A program made the position numbers and the translations under genes. The notes under the pieces are model-generated. The model had not been told where the DNA came from. It was given only the letters and a program-made list of their open reading frames with translations, and searched no databases. From Massarina eburnea CBS 473.64 (Eukaryota; Ascomycota; Dothideomycetes; Pleosporales; Massarinaceae), in contig MU006782.1 in the NCBI GenBank assembly GCA_010093635.1, positions 674,487 through 738,486 on the forward strand: a stretch of DNA of 64,000 nt, in the 5' to 3' direction. Of the stretch, positions 46,482-58,029 are shown one piece after another; the stretch's first letter is position 1, and each line of letters begins with the position of its first letter.

Positions 46482-47327
46482 CTACAAGAACTTCCTCGAA
46501 TGCTCCCTCTCCTCCCTCTTCTTAATCGTTCCAACCGCAGGTCCCGGGATCGTGTAACTCGTGAACGCGGTGTAAAGGTTGAAAAGAATTCCCGGATCTA
46601 CACAACCACATCAGGTTAGTCAAAGCACAACACCAGGAACCAGAAAGACATAAAGAGAAGGAGAAAAAAACTCACCATCAGCCTTATAAAAAGACGTAGC
46701 CGCAACACCCCCACTCAAACTCGCCGTACCACTCCCCCCAATCTTGAAATTCACACACTGCGGATACGCCTGTGCGCCATTCGTCGAGCCCGCAGAATGC
46801 AACGCGATAATCTCATGTCTGATGACATAACTCCCCGCCTTCAGGTTCGCAGGGATAGTCGTGCTGGCCGAGAAGTTGGACGACACGAGCGTATCCGTAA
46901 CCCACGTGCCCGGGTTAGAGCCCGAGATCCAACCGCCCTGATCCAACTTCGTCCACAGCAAGGACGACGGAGTCACCGTGTCGCAGTCGCCGTTGCAGGA
47001 CGCGATGTAGTTGATAACAGGGCCCTTGTGGGATACGGGCCAAGTGTCCCAGTAGAAAGTGACTTTGGAGCCAGCGTTGGCGGTGACGTACGCGCCATTG
47101 CTTTTGGCGCTCTTGTGGCACACGATGTCGACGGTAGCGAAGGCGTCGGGGGCGACAAAACCGTTGTCTAGGTTATCTGCTTGCCATCCCACGGTTGTTG
47201 GGATGGGGGTTTGGTATTTGTAGGCTGAGTCCCAGCCGGTGTACCATTTGGAGTCGGCGAGCACGTTGCGGACGTGACCGTGGGCAGAGACGAGGGGGAG
47301 GAGTGCGAGGAGGGAGAGGGAATGCAT
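46482..47327 (-). CDS. AA9 lytic polysaccharide monooxygenase, no CBM
   Basis: Exons 47327-46676 and 46597-46482; intron 46598-46675 (78 bp, GTGAGT...TGACTAAC...GTGTAG). The product is 255 residues. Cleavage of the signal peptide MHSLSLLALLPLVSA leaves His16 as residue 1 of the mature protein (HGHV), the first arm of the copper histidine brace. The second brace histidine is His100 in VSHKGPVINYIASC. The axial tyrosine is Tyr188 in AYPQCVNFKIGG, and the secondary-sphere His/Gln region is RHEIIALHSAG. The spliced end DPGILFNLY is typical. AA9 enzymes cut cellulose or hemicellulose oxidatively at C1 and/or C4 using a peroxide or oxygen co-substrate. No CBM1 or linker follows; the tail ends KKREEREHSRKFL, unusually basic for this family. 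Confidence 0.93.
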
Positions 47328-48576
47328 GATGAGATCGGCACTGACGTATGAGGTAGAGTGTGGTATAGGGAGATAGATGAAGGGGATATGGGAGCCACGA
47401 GGGATGGGCAGTGCACTGACGGATTATCACTGCTGTACCCGGGTTTGACTCACTATATATATGTCTAAACAGATATCCGAGCTTGGCCTCGTGGACTCGA
47501 ACTCGCTTTTGAGCTTATACCCCCCCCCCATTGCAATACGTGTAGATGAATGGGGCGCTTGTAGACCTGGTCGACGGACCATGAGGTCTGGCGACATGGG
47601 TGAGGATTCTGCCCAGAATGCTACTTAACATACTTCATGTTAGGGCAGCTATAGGTGGAAGGATGGTAATTATGATTGCGTGTGTAATGCCATAGGCTGT
47701 GAGGTCGTAGCGATAGGTGGGATGTCGTGTGTTTAATTTACGAGCATGTCGCGTGTTGTGTAAGGGTGGGAGGCGGAGTAATATATCATCGGCTGCGCGG
47801 TCGTTATATGCATTGAATGCCGATGATGGCGAAAGTGAACGAGAAATAAGACCATGTTTCGAACATCCGAATCAGCGATAACCCCATCCTGAAGTGCTTC
47901 TCAGTCAGTGCTAAATCATAGCATAGGAGAGGTTGAAATGTGCGTACTTGACGCCAGAGCCTCATTCTCACCCTGCACTCACACTCGTATCTACGAACCG
48001 AAACCTCCGGGTGTTACCCCAACCCCACAATGCAACCCACACTTTCCTTTCTCCTCTTCCTAGACTTTCCTCGCCAACCCTTCGTGTCACACGTGTGACA
48101 TGTCGTCATGTGCCACCAACCCCTGCACCCCCAATATCAGAATTCTAAAAGAAGGGATAAATAAACGACGGGCCGACAAACCGGTATTTCGCAACAACAC
48201 ACCAAACTACACACTGAGGTTGATCATTGCCTGGATGGAACATAGGGACATGTACAGGAAGGTTTAATTCCGAATTATTCACACAGAAACAAGGTTTTGG
48301 GCAAGCTCTATAGGCGCTGCAAAGCAAAACACCACCACCTGCCCCGCCGCCTGCCCACCGCCTCCGTATGCAACCACCAACACCGCACATCTACAAACCA
48401 GCACACCAGAACACCGCCCATAAACCGTGAGTAATACACATCTTCAGAAAGAAACCCGAGAACCCCTCTATTATCGCCGCATCAAATCATCATCCCCAAT
48501 CCAAGGCCGATCGGTACCGATATGCCAGGACATGTGCGCAAACATTTAGCCCATCAAAAGGGAACCCATACAATGT
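47328..48576. promoter_or_regulatory. LPMO promoter side and long intergenic stretch
   Basis: 1.25 kb between two minus-strand genes. A TATATATAG on the minus strand near 47454-47462 lies about 130 bp before the LPMO ATG and is a good TATA candidate. A run of ten C at about 47520 follows. The stretch to 48.5 kb has no convincing gene and contains the 3' end of the villin-like transcript. Confidence 0.5.
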
Positions 48577-51500
48577 TCACTGTCTCGTTGCCTCAATAGC
48601 CTTCTCCAAACCCACGATCCTGAGACTCTTTCCACGTCCAAGCTTGCCACGAATGAGTCCAGCAGCGGGAATCATAGCATCATCCCAAAACCTGAACACC
48701 TGTTTCATATCACGCGGCGTGCCTTCGAGAACGATGGTGGAGATAGGCATGAAGGGGCGGTCTTCCTCGGAAACGGCAAGCATGGTGTATTCTTGAGCGA
48801 ACATGAGTGCGGTGGCGAATGCGTGATTCTGCGTTCGGGAGAGTGCGCCAACGATACTGGGATATGATGTTAGTAACAACAAAAGTTAGAGATTACAGGT
48901 GACTCACATGTACGTCTCGAAGAAGGCGTCTAGGACGTAGATATACTCCGGCTCCAGATCCCTCTGACAAAATGGCATAACCTCCACAACCTTCGTCGTC
49001 ATCGCCGGAGATGCAGGCGCCTGTGCCAACTGTTCGGCCTTGTCCTTGGCATTTGCGTTACCCCACGAGGGGCGTCGTAGCATAGCAGGCAGGTAGGAGC
49101 TCACCTGAAGAGAGCTCCCCCATCCCGAGTTTTGGTGCTGCTCGACTTTGAACAAGCGCGATCTATATCGGTCCGAAGTAGCCTTGTAGCGCCAGTGGTC
49201 CGCCGATCGTGGGATAACGGGGCCTTTCATTGGGATCAAGGAGGCAGGGAAGACGTTGAGAAAGTCCTGCATTTCATATCCCTCTGCAATTTCGACAAAG
49301 TCGCCGGTAGGATTTAGATCCATGCCCATCAGTCGTGAAGCGGCAAGCTCTTCTTGTGAGCAACCACGGCCCTTCCATATGTATACTTTGCCTGAGTCTG
49401 TTGAGATGATATATGGGTAACCGGAGCATAGACTCTTGGGTGAGAATTCGACTTCGTCGAAGGCAATGTGGCCTAGATGTCGGCGTCCGCAGAGCATCAT
49501 CTCCTTTGATGACGGGCGTGCACGCTTCGTAAGGACTATGCCACCAAGAGCTTCAAAGAAGTTGGGCGTTTCCTTGCCTTGTCGCATGTGCACCAGCTTC
49601 CCCTGGTTCTGCTTTGCAAAATTCCGGGCAAAGATCTGCACATCTTCTACAGTGGGCTCTGGTACACCTTGGCCAGACCAAAGATAAACTTCGGTCGCGT
49701 TGGCGCCCTTGGAGTCAGTAAATGCGTGCGCACAGAGGTACATGGAGTCAGCATATAGAATATGCTCCACCTGGGCTGGGACTGGAAGTAGCTTTCCATC
49801 GCCTGTGACCTCTTGTAGCGTTTTTCGGAGTGTCCGAATCTTGCCGGCGGGTCCAAAGTCAAAAGGCGGGTGTTGAAGGATGTGCAGCGTATCGATGTTC
49901 TCAGACAACTGACCCGTCGTGATAGGCTTCTCGTCAAAGAATTCGTCAAACACACCTTGCGGCTTGTCTGGAGCAGGAGATGCTTTCAAGGGTTCTGAAA
50001 GCGGTCGGTCATTGCTCATGGGCGGTGAGTTCGGTGGCAACTTTGCAGAGAGGGGTTTCGGCGGAGTCGAATCTCTCGACTTTGATGCGAGTCCACCCAA
50101 GTTCAGGCCGCCCAGACTAAGTCCAAACGGTTTTCCCTTCGGGGCTTGTGGTTTGGATTGAACCGTCTCAGCTGGCGGCGGAGTCCTCACCAGACCAGCA
50201 TCCTCCATGGCTGCTTGTTCATCGGCCCTGGTCGGTAACTTGATAGGCGACTTGGGAGACGAGGGTGATGTGGACGGCTGGCGACCCCAGGACGCTGTAC
50301 GATCCTTCACAGAGAACACAGAAATCTCCGAGGAAGATTCGTCCTTGCTCGGCGAGAAGTCTCCGTTTGGCGGGAAAGTTTCTTGTTCTGATTTGGTGGG
50401 GGGTGTTGGCAAAGGCTTTGACTCTCGAAAGACTTTACGTTCTGGTTTGGCGGGGGGTGTAGGTAGAGGTTTTGATTCCTGCAAAGCCTTCGATTCGGAC
50501 TCATTGGGTGTTGGTAAAGGCTTTGATACCTTGAGTGGAGTAATCTGGCCAAACCAAGGCCCCAGAGATGGAGAGCGTTCTGGGGTTTCCACAGGAGACT
50601 TGGTGACAAGTGGAGGTGAGGGTGAGGCTTTTGGGCTTTCCGCAGGGGTAGGCACGGGTGACTTCTTAGCCAACGGAGGCGACGGAGATGGTGAAGGTTT
50701 CGATATTTCCGCTGGGGCCGGCACAGGTGACTTCCTGAGAAGCAGAGGCGATGGAGATGGTGAAGGTTTCGAAATTTCCGCTGGGGTTGGCACAGGTGAC
50801 TTCTTGAGAAGCAGAGGCGACGGAGATGGTGAAGGTTTCGAGATTTCCGCTGGGGCTGGCACAGGTGACTTCTTGACAAGCGGAGGCGATGGGGATGGAG
50901 AGGGTTTCGAGATTTCCGCTGGGGCTGGCACAGGTGACTTCTTGACAAGCGGAGGCGATGGGGATGGAGAGGGTTTCGAGATTTCCGCAGGGGTTGTCAC
51001 AGGTGACTTCTTGACCAATGGAGGCGACGAAGAGGGTGAGTGTTTTGGGCTTTCCGCAGGGGTGGGTACGGGTGACTTCTTGACAATCGGAGGCGATGGG
51101 GATGGTGAGGGGTTTGGGCTTGCCGTAGGGGTTGGTACAGGAGACTTCTTGGCTGCAGCCTCGGATGATATCCTTCTCGCAAGCTCAAATGGGGTGGGCT
51201 TCTTGGGGAGTTCTGGAGAGGACGAGTTCTCAAGCTTCTTCGGCAGATCCGGAGACTTCGCTGGAGTTACTGGCTTCGCCTTCAAGGAATCCCCGGAGGG
51301 CGTCCTGTTCCGTGGGGGTTCCTCTGGGGCATTGTTAGCCTTGAAAGAATGCAAAGCTGCAGTCGGAAGTACGTGCTCGGCTTTCTCTAACTCATCTGGA
51401 GTTGTCACCTTCTCCTCAACCATCTTTTCTGGCGTCTCCTCAGACGGCTTCTCTTCCTCGGTGGCGGTCTGCTTCGATGCCGCAGGTGTCCGCCTCTTGG

Positions 51501-54062
51501 GGCCACGAGCTCTACCTTTAGTCATGTGTGTCAACTCTGGACCTGGCTTGGGCTTTTCTTCTGTGATGCTCCCAGGCGCCGAATCATCTCCGCCGCCACC
51601 TGAAGCGCCCGAGTCTGTGGCCATGGGCGGTGGCCCTCGTGCGAGCAAGCCCGCCAAAGCCGGATTAAAGCGGCCCGCGAGTTTGTTGGACACTACGGGC
51701 TCTTTGAGGGCGATGGGCTCGGCTGGCTGTGCTGGCTTATCTACAGCAGCAGATTTACTAGCGCGCAGAGCTTGAATGCGCGCGAGGGCTTCCGGGGTAG
51801 CTTCCTTCTCCTTCTCCTTGGGTGGTGGAACTTTTGAGATGCTCTCAGAACGACCCAGGTTCTTCCTTATCGACAATGCTTCGGGGGTCGGAGTTGGCTT
51901 CGACGAACTGTCCGCTCGTTTGTGTGCGGCCGAACCAGCCTCCTGTGCCTTTGCCAACATCGCACTCTTTTGGCTAATGAGGCTCTGTCTGAACTCGTCT
52001 TTTCGAACCGTTGGTTTGGGTCCGCCGGTAATGGCGAGTCCACTCTTGCCGCGGAGAATGTTGTCTTTCAAAGTATCTGGGGCAACATAGTTCTTCGTCT
52101 CGGTCCTCTTCAGCTTCCCGAAAACACTCTGGAGCTCGGAAACTTCATTGCCCTTCGAGCCATCCGAGATGGTGCCGCGTGACTTCAGATTTGCGCGGAA
52201 ATCATTCTTTGGTGTCGCATCCGATTTCGGCTTCGCTGGCGAAGAGGGCGTTGGGTCCTTGGGCAACGGGTCGGTCGCCGCGGGTGGGTTCGCGCTGGCT
52301 GCAGCGGGCTCAACCTTGGGCGGATCGGCGTCGTCTTTGGGCACTGTAGACTCTTCCGCAGGGCTAGGTTCGGGCTCGTCAATCACTGCCGGTTTGGGAG
52401 AAATGGCGGGTTTCGGCTTTGGTGAGGTTTGTGCAGGCTTTGTCGCCTTCTCAGGCTCCGGGAGCTCCTTCTTAGGCGACTCGGGTCGGCGCAGTCCAAT
52501 AGGTTTGAGCTGGACGTCCTTGATAGGAGACTTCCTGCCGGAAGGTGGCAACTCATTCCGAGGGCTCTGGGTAGGGCTCTGGAAAGGGCTTCCCTTGGTG
52601 AAATCAACGCTGCCACGCTGCTGTTTGATACGGCTAAGCTCGCTCATCCAGGCAGGCTGTTGCGTCGGCGCCTTCTTGATCTTTGGCGACTCCGGCGGCT
52701 TGCTCAGCGCGCTCTCCAGCCAGCTCGACTTGGTCGGGCTCCAGCGTTTGTGCGGGCTTGCCGGTGAATGTTGGGCGGCTTCATCCTGCTGGCGCTCGCT
52801 GTTGCTGAAGGTCGAGGCCACAGACTTACTACGACTGTGGCGAGACGGTGCAGGCTTCGCAAACTCCGGCTTGGGCGCGCCTTCCCCAGCGTCCTTTGTC
52901 GTGATGCTCAGGCCCTTGTGTGCGCTGGAAGCAGGGCGAGAGGACGGCTCCGAATTGTCCCGGCTGAGAGTGCTCGGTCGCACCTCCGCTTTTGGGACAG
53001 TGCCGTATGTGCTACCTCGTCGGCTCACCGTCGGGGGTGTCTGGGCACTCCACCGCTTGCTGACGCTGTCGCTGCGCTTGAGGATGGCGCTCTGCACGAA
53101 GCCGCCCATGCCCTTGGTGGGAGATGCCGGGCGCTCGCGCTCGGGGGACATGCGTCCTTGGGTCGGCGACATGGCCAGGCCGCGCATCGACGTGCGGTCT
53201 CCGCCATCGACCGATGATCCGGCTTCGGACGGCGGAGCGAACTTCTGCGACTCCAGCACAGGCAGGGGCGACTTGGCCCTGAGCGCTGCGTCGTCTCCCG
53301 CCGGCGTAGAGGTGGCCGACAGGCGGTTCAGCATAGCACTGCCGCGCTTGGAGCCGGTCGAGTGGCCGCCGCTCTCGGCAGGCGGGCTCGTGGCCACGGG
53401 CTCTGCTGCTGGCTCTGCTGCTGGCTCTGGCGACATGCCCGGAAGCTGGCGTTTGGCAGATACGGACCCCGCGTCGGCGCCGTCGTCCTGGTCCTTCCTG
53501 TATGCCCTCGATCCTATTCCCCGGTCCGCCGTCTGTTTGAACCACGACGGATCCTTCGCGGCTAGCGACTGTGCGATCTGGTCTCGTGAGGGCTCGGCTT
53601 CGGGCGAGTGCTCAGGGGAGAGAAGGGGCGGGGAGGCCAGCGAGAGAGGACGGCGTGGGCTGCTGCTGGACTGGGGCCTCCGCTGCCACGAGAGAGTGCC
53701 AGAACGACCCAATGCGGCAGCGCTGGGGGCCGGCTTCTTCGGCTCCTCGTCGTCGAGGACTTGTGCAGGCGAGCCGGTCTGCGAGCTCAGCTCTGCCGGC
53801 TGTGGAGTGGTGGGCTTGTCGGGAGATAGCGAGCGTGCGCGTTCTGTGCTTCTGGTCAGGCCAAAGCTTATGACGGGAGAGTCTGCTTCGCATAGCGGCA
53901 TAGAGGGGGATAAGTACCTGCGCGGCGGGCAAGTCGCTCGCTGCGGCCTTGGATGATCTCCTCCTCGAGCTTTTTAACCCGCTCATCGTCCTGGCGGTCC
54001 TTCTGGTCCGACATGGTCCGCATACGCTGCATGAACTGGTCCACTTCTTCTGGATTTGACAT
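48577..54062 (-). CDS. Villin/gelsolin-like giant protein with repeat-built disordered arm
   Basis: Exons 54062-53918, 53843-48908 and 48856-48577; introns 53844-53917 (74 bp, GTACTT...CCTGACC...CACAG) and 48857-48907 (51 bp, perfect TTACTAAC). Total 5361 bp gives 1786 residues. It starts MSNPEEVDQFMQRMRTM with a charged coiled coil (KLEEEIIQGRSERLARRAERARSLSP). About 900 Ser/Pro/Lys-rich residues follow, resembling the DUF4045 region of fungal villin homologues. Then comes a 23-residue repeat array (about 947-1140) and, from about 1360 on, gelsolin-type repeats: LHILQHPPFDFGPAGKIRTL, YLWSGQGVPEPTVEDVQIFARNF, GGIVLTKRARPS, YIWKGRGCSQEELAASRLMG and FWDDAMIPAAGLIRGKLGRG at the end. Gelsolin domains sever, cap or bundle actin filaments in a calcium-dependent way. 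No villin headpiece is seen. Probably a cytosolic actin regulator. Confidence 0.88.
50570..51152 (-). repeat. Tandem 69-bp repeats coding a 23-residue Pro/Ser unit
   Basis: Eight to nine copies of a 69-bp unit in the villin-like gene. On the coding strand each encodes a variant of KKSPVPAPAEISKPSPSPSPPLV. The inner copies are nearly identical at the DNA level and the outer ones have diverged (for example AESPKHSPSS and TKSPVETPERSP). The periodicity of the KKSP steps is 69 bp. Such arrays grow and shrink by unequal exchange; SP/TP sites suit proline-directed kinases. Confidence 0.88.
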
Positions 54063-54516
54063 TATGAAAGACGACTCTGTGCTAATCGACAGGCCGGATC
54101 GCGCTACAACACAACTCCACGCGTGCGTGAGGCTCTGCTGTGAAAGGCAATCCTGGGATTCGAGACACACGGACGCTCATCTACCCTGGAGACTCGGTTA
54201 GTTCATTCCCCGGTCTGTTTCAAGAAGCTGAAACGCAAAGCAAGCAGATCGCAGTGTAGCCAGTTAGTACGCGGTCGAGTGCACGAGGGCGGTGCCGGTG
54301 TGCAGCAATTGTGAGGGCAGGACGGACGGCGCGAGTCCGCAATCGCCGTTTGTGCGTTTGTTTTTGTTTCGACGCTTTGCTCTCCACAGTCCCATGCTTG
54401 GGCACCGTTTGCCGCGCTTGCCACTAGTCTATTTATAGCAGGCCACCTATATTGTACTTCGTAGGCCAACTCCTGACGGCTGCCCTTGCAGTGTGTTGTT
54501 TGATGTACCGAAGACA
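54063..54516. other. Short intergenic stretch, villin-like promoter
   Basis: 454 bp between the villin-like start and the ARL2 stop, both on the minus strand. It has to hold the villin-like promoter. No other gene is seen. Confidence 0.45.
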
Positions 54517-55329
54517 TCAGTACAGAAAAAGCCTGCTCTTCGCATCTTGCACCACCCACTGGAGCCCTTCTTGCAGATTCATGCCCGTCATCGCGCTGCA
54601 CGCCATGATGGTCCACTTGTGCGTCTTGATCGCCTCCAGTCGGAGGCCCTGTGTAGCGTTATTGGCCTGCCAGCTGGCGTGGACAGCAGTCCCAACACAC
54701 GACCTACCTGGAGAACCTCGTCCTCGCTCATCGCCCCAGACACGTCGCTCTTGTTCTTGAACACCAGTAGACTCGCCCCCGTGAGACGCTGCCCCACGTC
54801 AGCGGTGCACGTTGAACGCCGGCCCTGCTTACTTACCTCTTCCAGCAACAGCCCCTCCAGCTCCTGGCGACAGTCGTCGATGCGCTCGCGGTCAGTGGCG
54901 TCGACGACCCAGATTAGCGTGTCTGTCTTTTCGAAGTAGTTCTTCCAGTATGTGCGCAGCGTCTTCTGCCCGCCGACGTCCCCTAGACAGTCAGAATCTC
55001 CCGCTGGGCAGGTAACATGCAGGTGCAGTACATATGTTCAATTTATATCTTCTTCCGTCAGCTCTTTCTGCCAGATCATGTGTGTTATCTGTGTATTATT
55101 ACCCGTCATATTCGATCGTCTTGATGATGAACCCCAGCGTAGGACTGACGCTGTTCACGTCTTCGTTCATGATCTTCTTGACTATCGTAGTCTTTCCCGC
55201 ATTGTCGAGTCCCCTTCTCAGTCAGCCAGCCAGCCAGCTTCGAACTTCATTTCCGACTTCAGTCACTCACAGCATCAAAATTCTCATCTCCTTGTCCTTC
55301 AGCCGTGCTTTCCTTAGTATTGACAGCAT
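54517..55329 (-). CDS. ARL2: ARL2-type small GTPase
   Basis: Six exons: 55329-55271, 55213-55103, 55048-55032 (17 nt), 54982-54837, 54788-54708 and 54648-54517; introns 57, 54, 49, 48 and 59 bp. Total 546 bp gives 181 residues, the family length (about 184). It starts MLSILRKARLKDKEMRILMLGLDNAGKT: the P-loop GLDNAGKT is residues 21-28. Switch I reads SPTLGFIIKTIEYDGYKLNIW, in which YKLNI comes from the 17-nt microexon. Then WDVGGQKTLRTYWKNYFEKTD, the NKSD guanine motif and the CSAMTG loop. The lack of an N-terminal Gly2 excludes ordinary ARF myristoylation and, with this start, supports ARL2 over ARF1. ARL2 (yeast CIN4) acts with tubulin cofactors in beta-tubulin folding and in mitochondrial fusion. 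Divergent from the GNAT gene. Confidence 0.95.
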
Positions 55330-55710
55330 TTTGGGCAAATGTTGCCTTCACCTTGTAGGAGCCAGGCTCCAGTCTGTCAGTCGAGGTGCATGTGGGTTCT
55401 AAGCGCTCGGCTAAACCTTCCACGTACGGTGACCATCGGTATCGCCGTAGTCAACCCGCCCTCAATACGAAGGACAATAAGAGAGAATAGCTGACAAACG
55501 CAGGTGAGAAGGGAAACCGAGGCCACGGTACAGCTGCGACCAGGCACCGTCATCTGCGGGTTACTATTGTTGCCGCTCAGGACTAGCCTATATATATTCC
55601 CTTTCCAGCGCCTTCCCACTACCTTTCTACTAAACCCCCACCGAGTTTCCTTTTTCTTCCCCATCCTACCTACCTAATCTGTCCATTTTCATAGAGACTG
55701 GTGCGCCAAC
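55330..55710. promoter_or_regulatory. Divergent promoter between ARL2 and GNAT genes
   Basis: 381 bp between the divergent start codons must contain both promoters. A TATATAT at 55590-55596 lies about 115 bp upstream of the GNAT ATG. Pyrimidine-rich sequence follows. Short frames in the interval have no support. Confidence 0.5.
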
Positions 55711-58029
55711 ATGGCACACTTTGCACGTTGCAGCAGAGACGCGATGCAGAGCATCAGCGCGCTAGACACTATTGCTTCAGTGCCCTTGCACAGCTCCGGA
55801 TGGGGTGTTCCTGTCCCCGACGAACAGACCTGGACCTGGCAAGAGCAGGACTCTATTCAGGGTAATAGGAAGGTTAGTGGAAGATTACGTCAGGCAGAGT
55901 AGCCCGATTGGCCTACCGACATCCCTACGCACCTTCCCGCTCCCCCCTCTCTCCTTCCTTTAAAACCCTCGCTAACCATGGTCCACTTCCAGCAGCAATC
56001 ACGTGGAGCGACGCCTCAGACGGACAAAAACCCTCCTCGCTTCCAGATCCAGCGCACGCCGCAGACTCAAATCCAAGCACCCGACAAGAAGATGACTCCT
56101 CCCCCTTCGGCATACGTGCCGCCGCATCTGCGCAACAAGTCAACCTCGAAGCAGTCGTGCGAAGCAACGCCTGTGGGGACTTCGGCCGGTTCCAAGTCGT
56201 AAGTGAAAACCAAGTCCGAGTACTGATCACGTGTGCTAACTTACTGTCCAGCATCGCTCCCGAGGTTCGGCCAGTTGCCTTGCCCACCCCACCAGTCACG
56301 TCGAGCCCAGTAGAAGATGGCGCGCGGACAGAAGAAGCAATAGTCGAAGACTTCGCAGTCAAGTGGGATCCGCCGCGGCCCCCCTATGTCAAGCCGCCGA
56401 CGCGCAATGGCAACCCCCGCTGGAACTCGAATCCTCCTCGCCGCTCCAAGTGGCCTAAGCAAAAGGATATGAAAGCCCTTCCAAGCAACCACAACGATGA
56501 TGGCGGTATCGATACTGAATGGGCCCGAGGCTGGGGTGTTGACATTAGGTCCGACAGCGGCGGCGATCCGTTCTACGGTATGTCTTTCCTTCGTTTCTCA
56601 ATCAATTGCTAACTTGAGGTAGATGTGAAGAAGCTTACTGATTGGAATGGCGACTGGATGCCCCCGCCAGTCGATTGGATGGCCCGCAACAGGTTCGCCG
56701 ACCGTCACTTCGGTGAGGGCATCGAGAAGTGGATGAACGGTCATAACCTCGACGCCTGCAGCGAGGTTGCCACTTACCTCGAGAAGCCTCAGTTCTCCAG
56801 CGCTACTATTAACGGCGCTCCTATCAAGAAAAAGGCGATCGAGACCGACTACACCACGTCCGATATCCCCAAACGCGATCGCATCAACGCCAACATGACT
56901 GCTCAGGAGCTCGCAGAATATCAGCGAATGAAAAAAGCTGGCATTATTTACACTACTCAGGACATTGCTCCGCGCATCTGGATCCCGGTCAAGATTGAGG
57001 GTTGCGCTCCTCAGCATTTTTGGCGCGATTACTCGTCGCGAGCACCCGCCGCGCTCAGCGACATTGACCCCACTGATCCCTACTGGGAGGTTTATACTGA
57101 TAACCACTGCTTCATCACAGATCCAATCGCCCCTAAGGCGTCTCTCGACATGGATGACGACATAAATCGGAACGACCCCAAAGCTCGTGCCTCTACTATT
57201 GAGAAGATGGAGCTGATGTCTCAGGGCAAGGAGAAACGCGAGAAGAAGTTACAGGCTCGGAGGAATGCCCCGCTTCCGCCTTGCAAGCCGTACCAACCGC
57301 CTCCTCCTATGAAGACGCTGGCAAGCTTCTACCTTCGCCCTGTCCGTGCGGCAGATGTTGAAGGTATTATGCAAATATACAACTACTACGTTGAGAAAGG
57401 AATCAGTGCTCCAGAATTCACGCCGCGCACCAAGTCTCATATGGCCGCTCGCATCAGCACGGTGACCGAAGAGACGCTCCCGTACATCGTCGCCGTAGAT
57501 CGCGGCAATGGTGGTTTTCTAAGCGGAAACAATTTCGTGAGGGAGCGAATCATTGGCTTTGCTTCCATTGACGATTATTGCGACAAAGGCTCTATGTATC
57601 GCTACACCTTCGAACTTGAGCTTTTCACCCATCCGGGTTTCGTTAAGAAAGGCATCGCCGGTTGCCTCATGGATCGACTCATCAGCACCTGCAGCACAGG
57701 ATACCAAGTCAAAGGAGGATACGACTGGATCAATAACGGCGAATATCTCAAGGGAGATGCTGAGCGTAGGGTCAAAACAATTAACTGCTCAGTCCCACAC
57801 GAGGAGGGCAGCGATGTTACGTGGATGTGTAATTTCTTCAAGCGCTTCAAGTTCATGCAGAGAGGCCACCTAACCAAGATGGGCTATAAGGACGGCAAAT
57901 GGTAAGTACATGACTATGGGTTTGAAAATAACGTTACTAACAAATCTACGCAGTGTCGACGTGTCAATCTTCCAGCACACAACGTCCGAACCCATCGACG
58001 CGGCCGCACGCCCAGTGATGCCACTCTGA
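55711..58029 (+). CDS. GNAT-family acetyltransferase with long N-terminal extension
   Basis: Preferred model: exons 55711-55872, 55993-56198, 56252-56577, 56623-57901 and 57954-58029 (2049 bp, 682 residues). The first intron (120 bp) is inferred from GTTAGT, a CGCTAAC branch and a TTCCAG acceptor that keep phase 0. If it is wrong, the ATG at 55978 gives a 633-residue protein. The N-terminal part carries SAYVPPHLRNK, a short motif also known from DEAD-box and translation-associated proteins. The middle has a DWNGDWMPPPVDWMARNRF tryptophan-rich block. The C-terminal GNAT domain reads FYLRPVRAADVEGIMQIYNYYV, then FASIDDYCDKGSMYRYTFELELFTHP and the acetyl-CoA loop GFVKKGIAGCLMDRL, followed by a long tail. 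Some fungal GNATs of this type act on small molecules; the substrate is unknown. Confidence 0.82.

Noticed and set aside
47490..47520. GTTCGAGTC-type B-box on the minus strand
   Set aside because: The flanking bases do not pair into a T stem and no A box is found, so it is not a tRNA gene.
52148..53956. 602-codon plus-strand open frame (and a 522-codon frame at 50207-51775)
   Set aside because: Both lie opposite the villin-like coding sequence and are low-complexity. The minus strand has gelsolin repeats, correct splice signals and conserved motifs, so these are treated as composition by-products.
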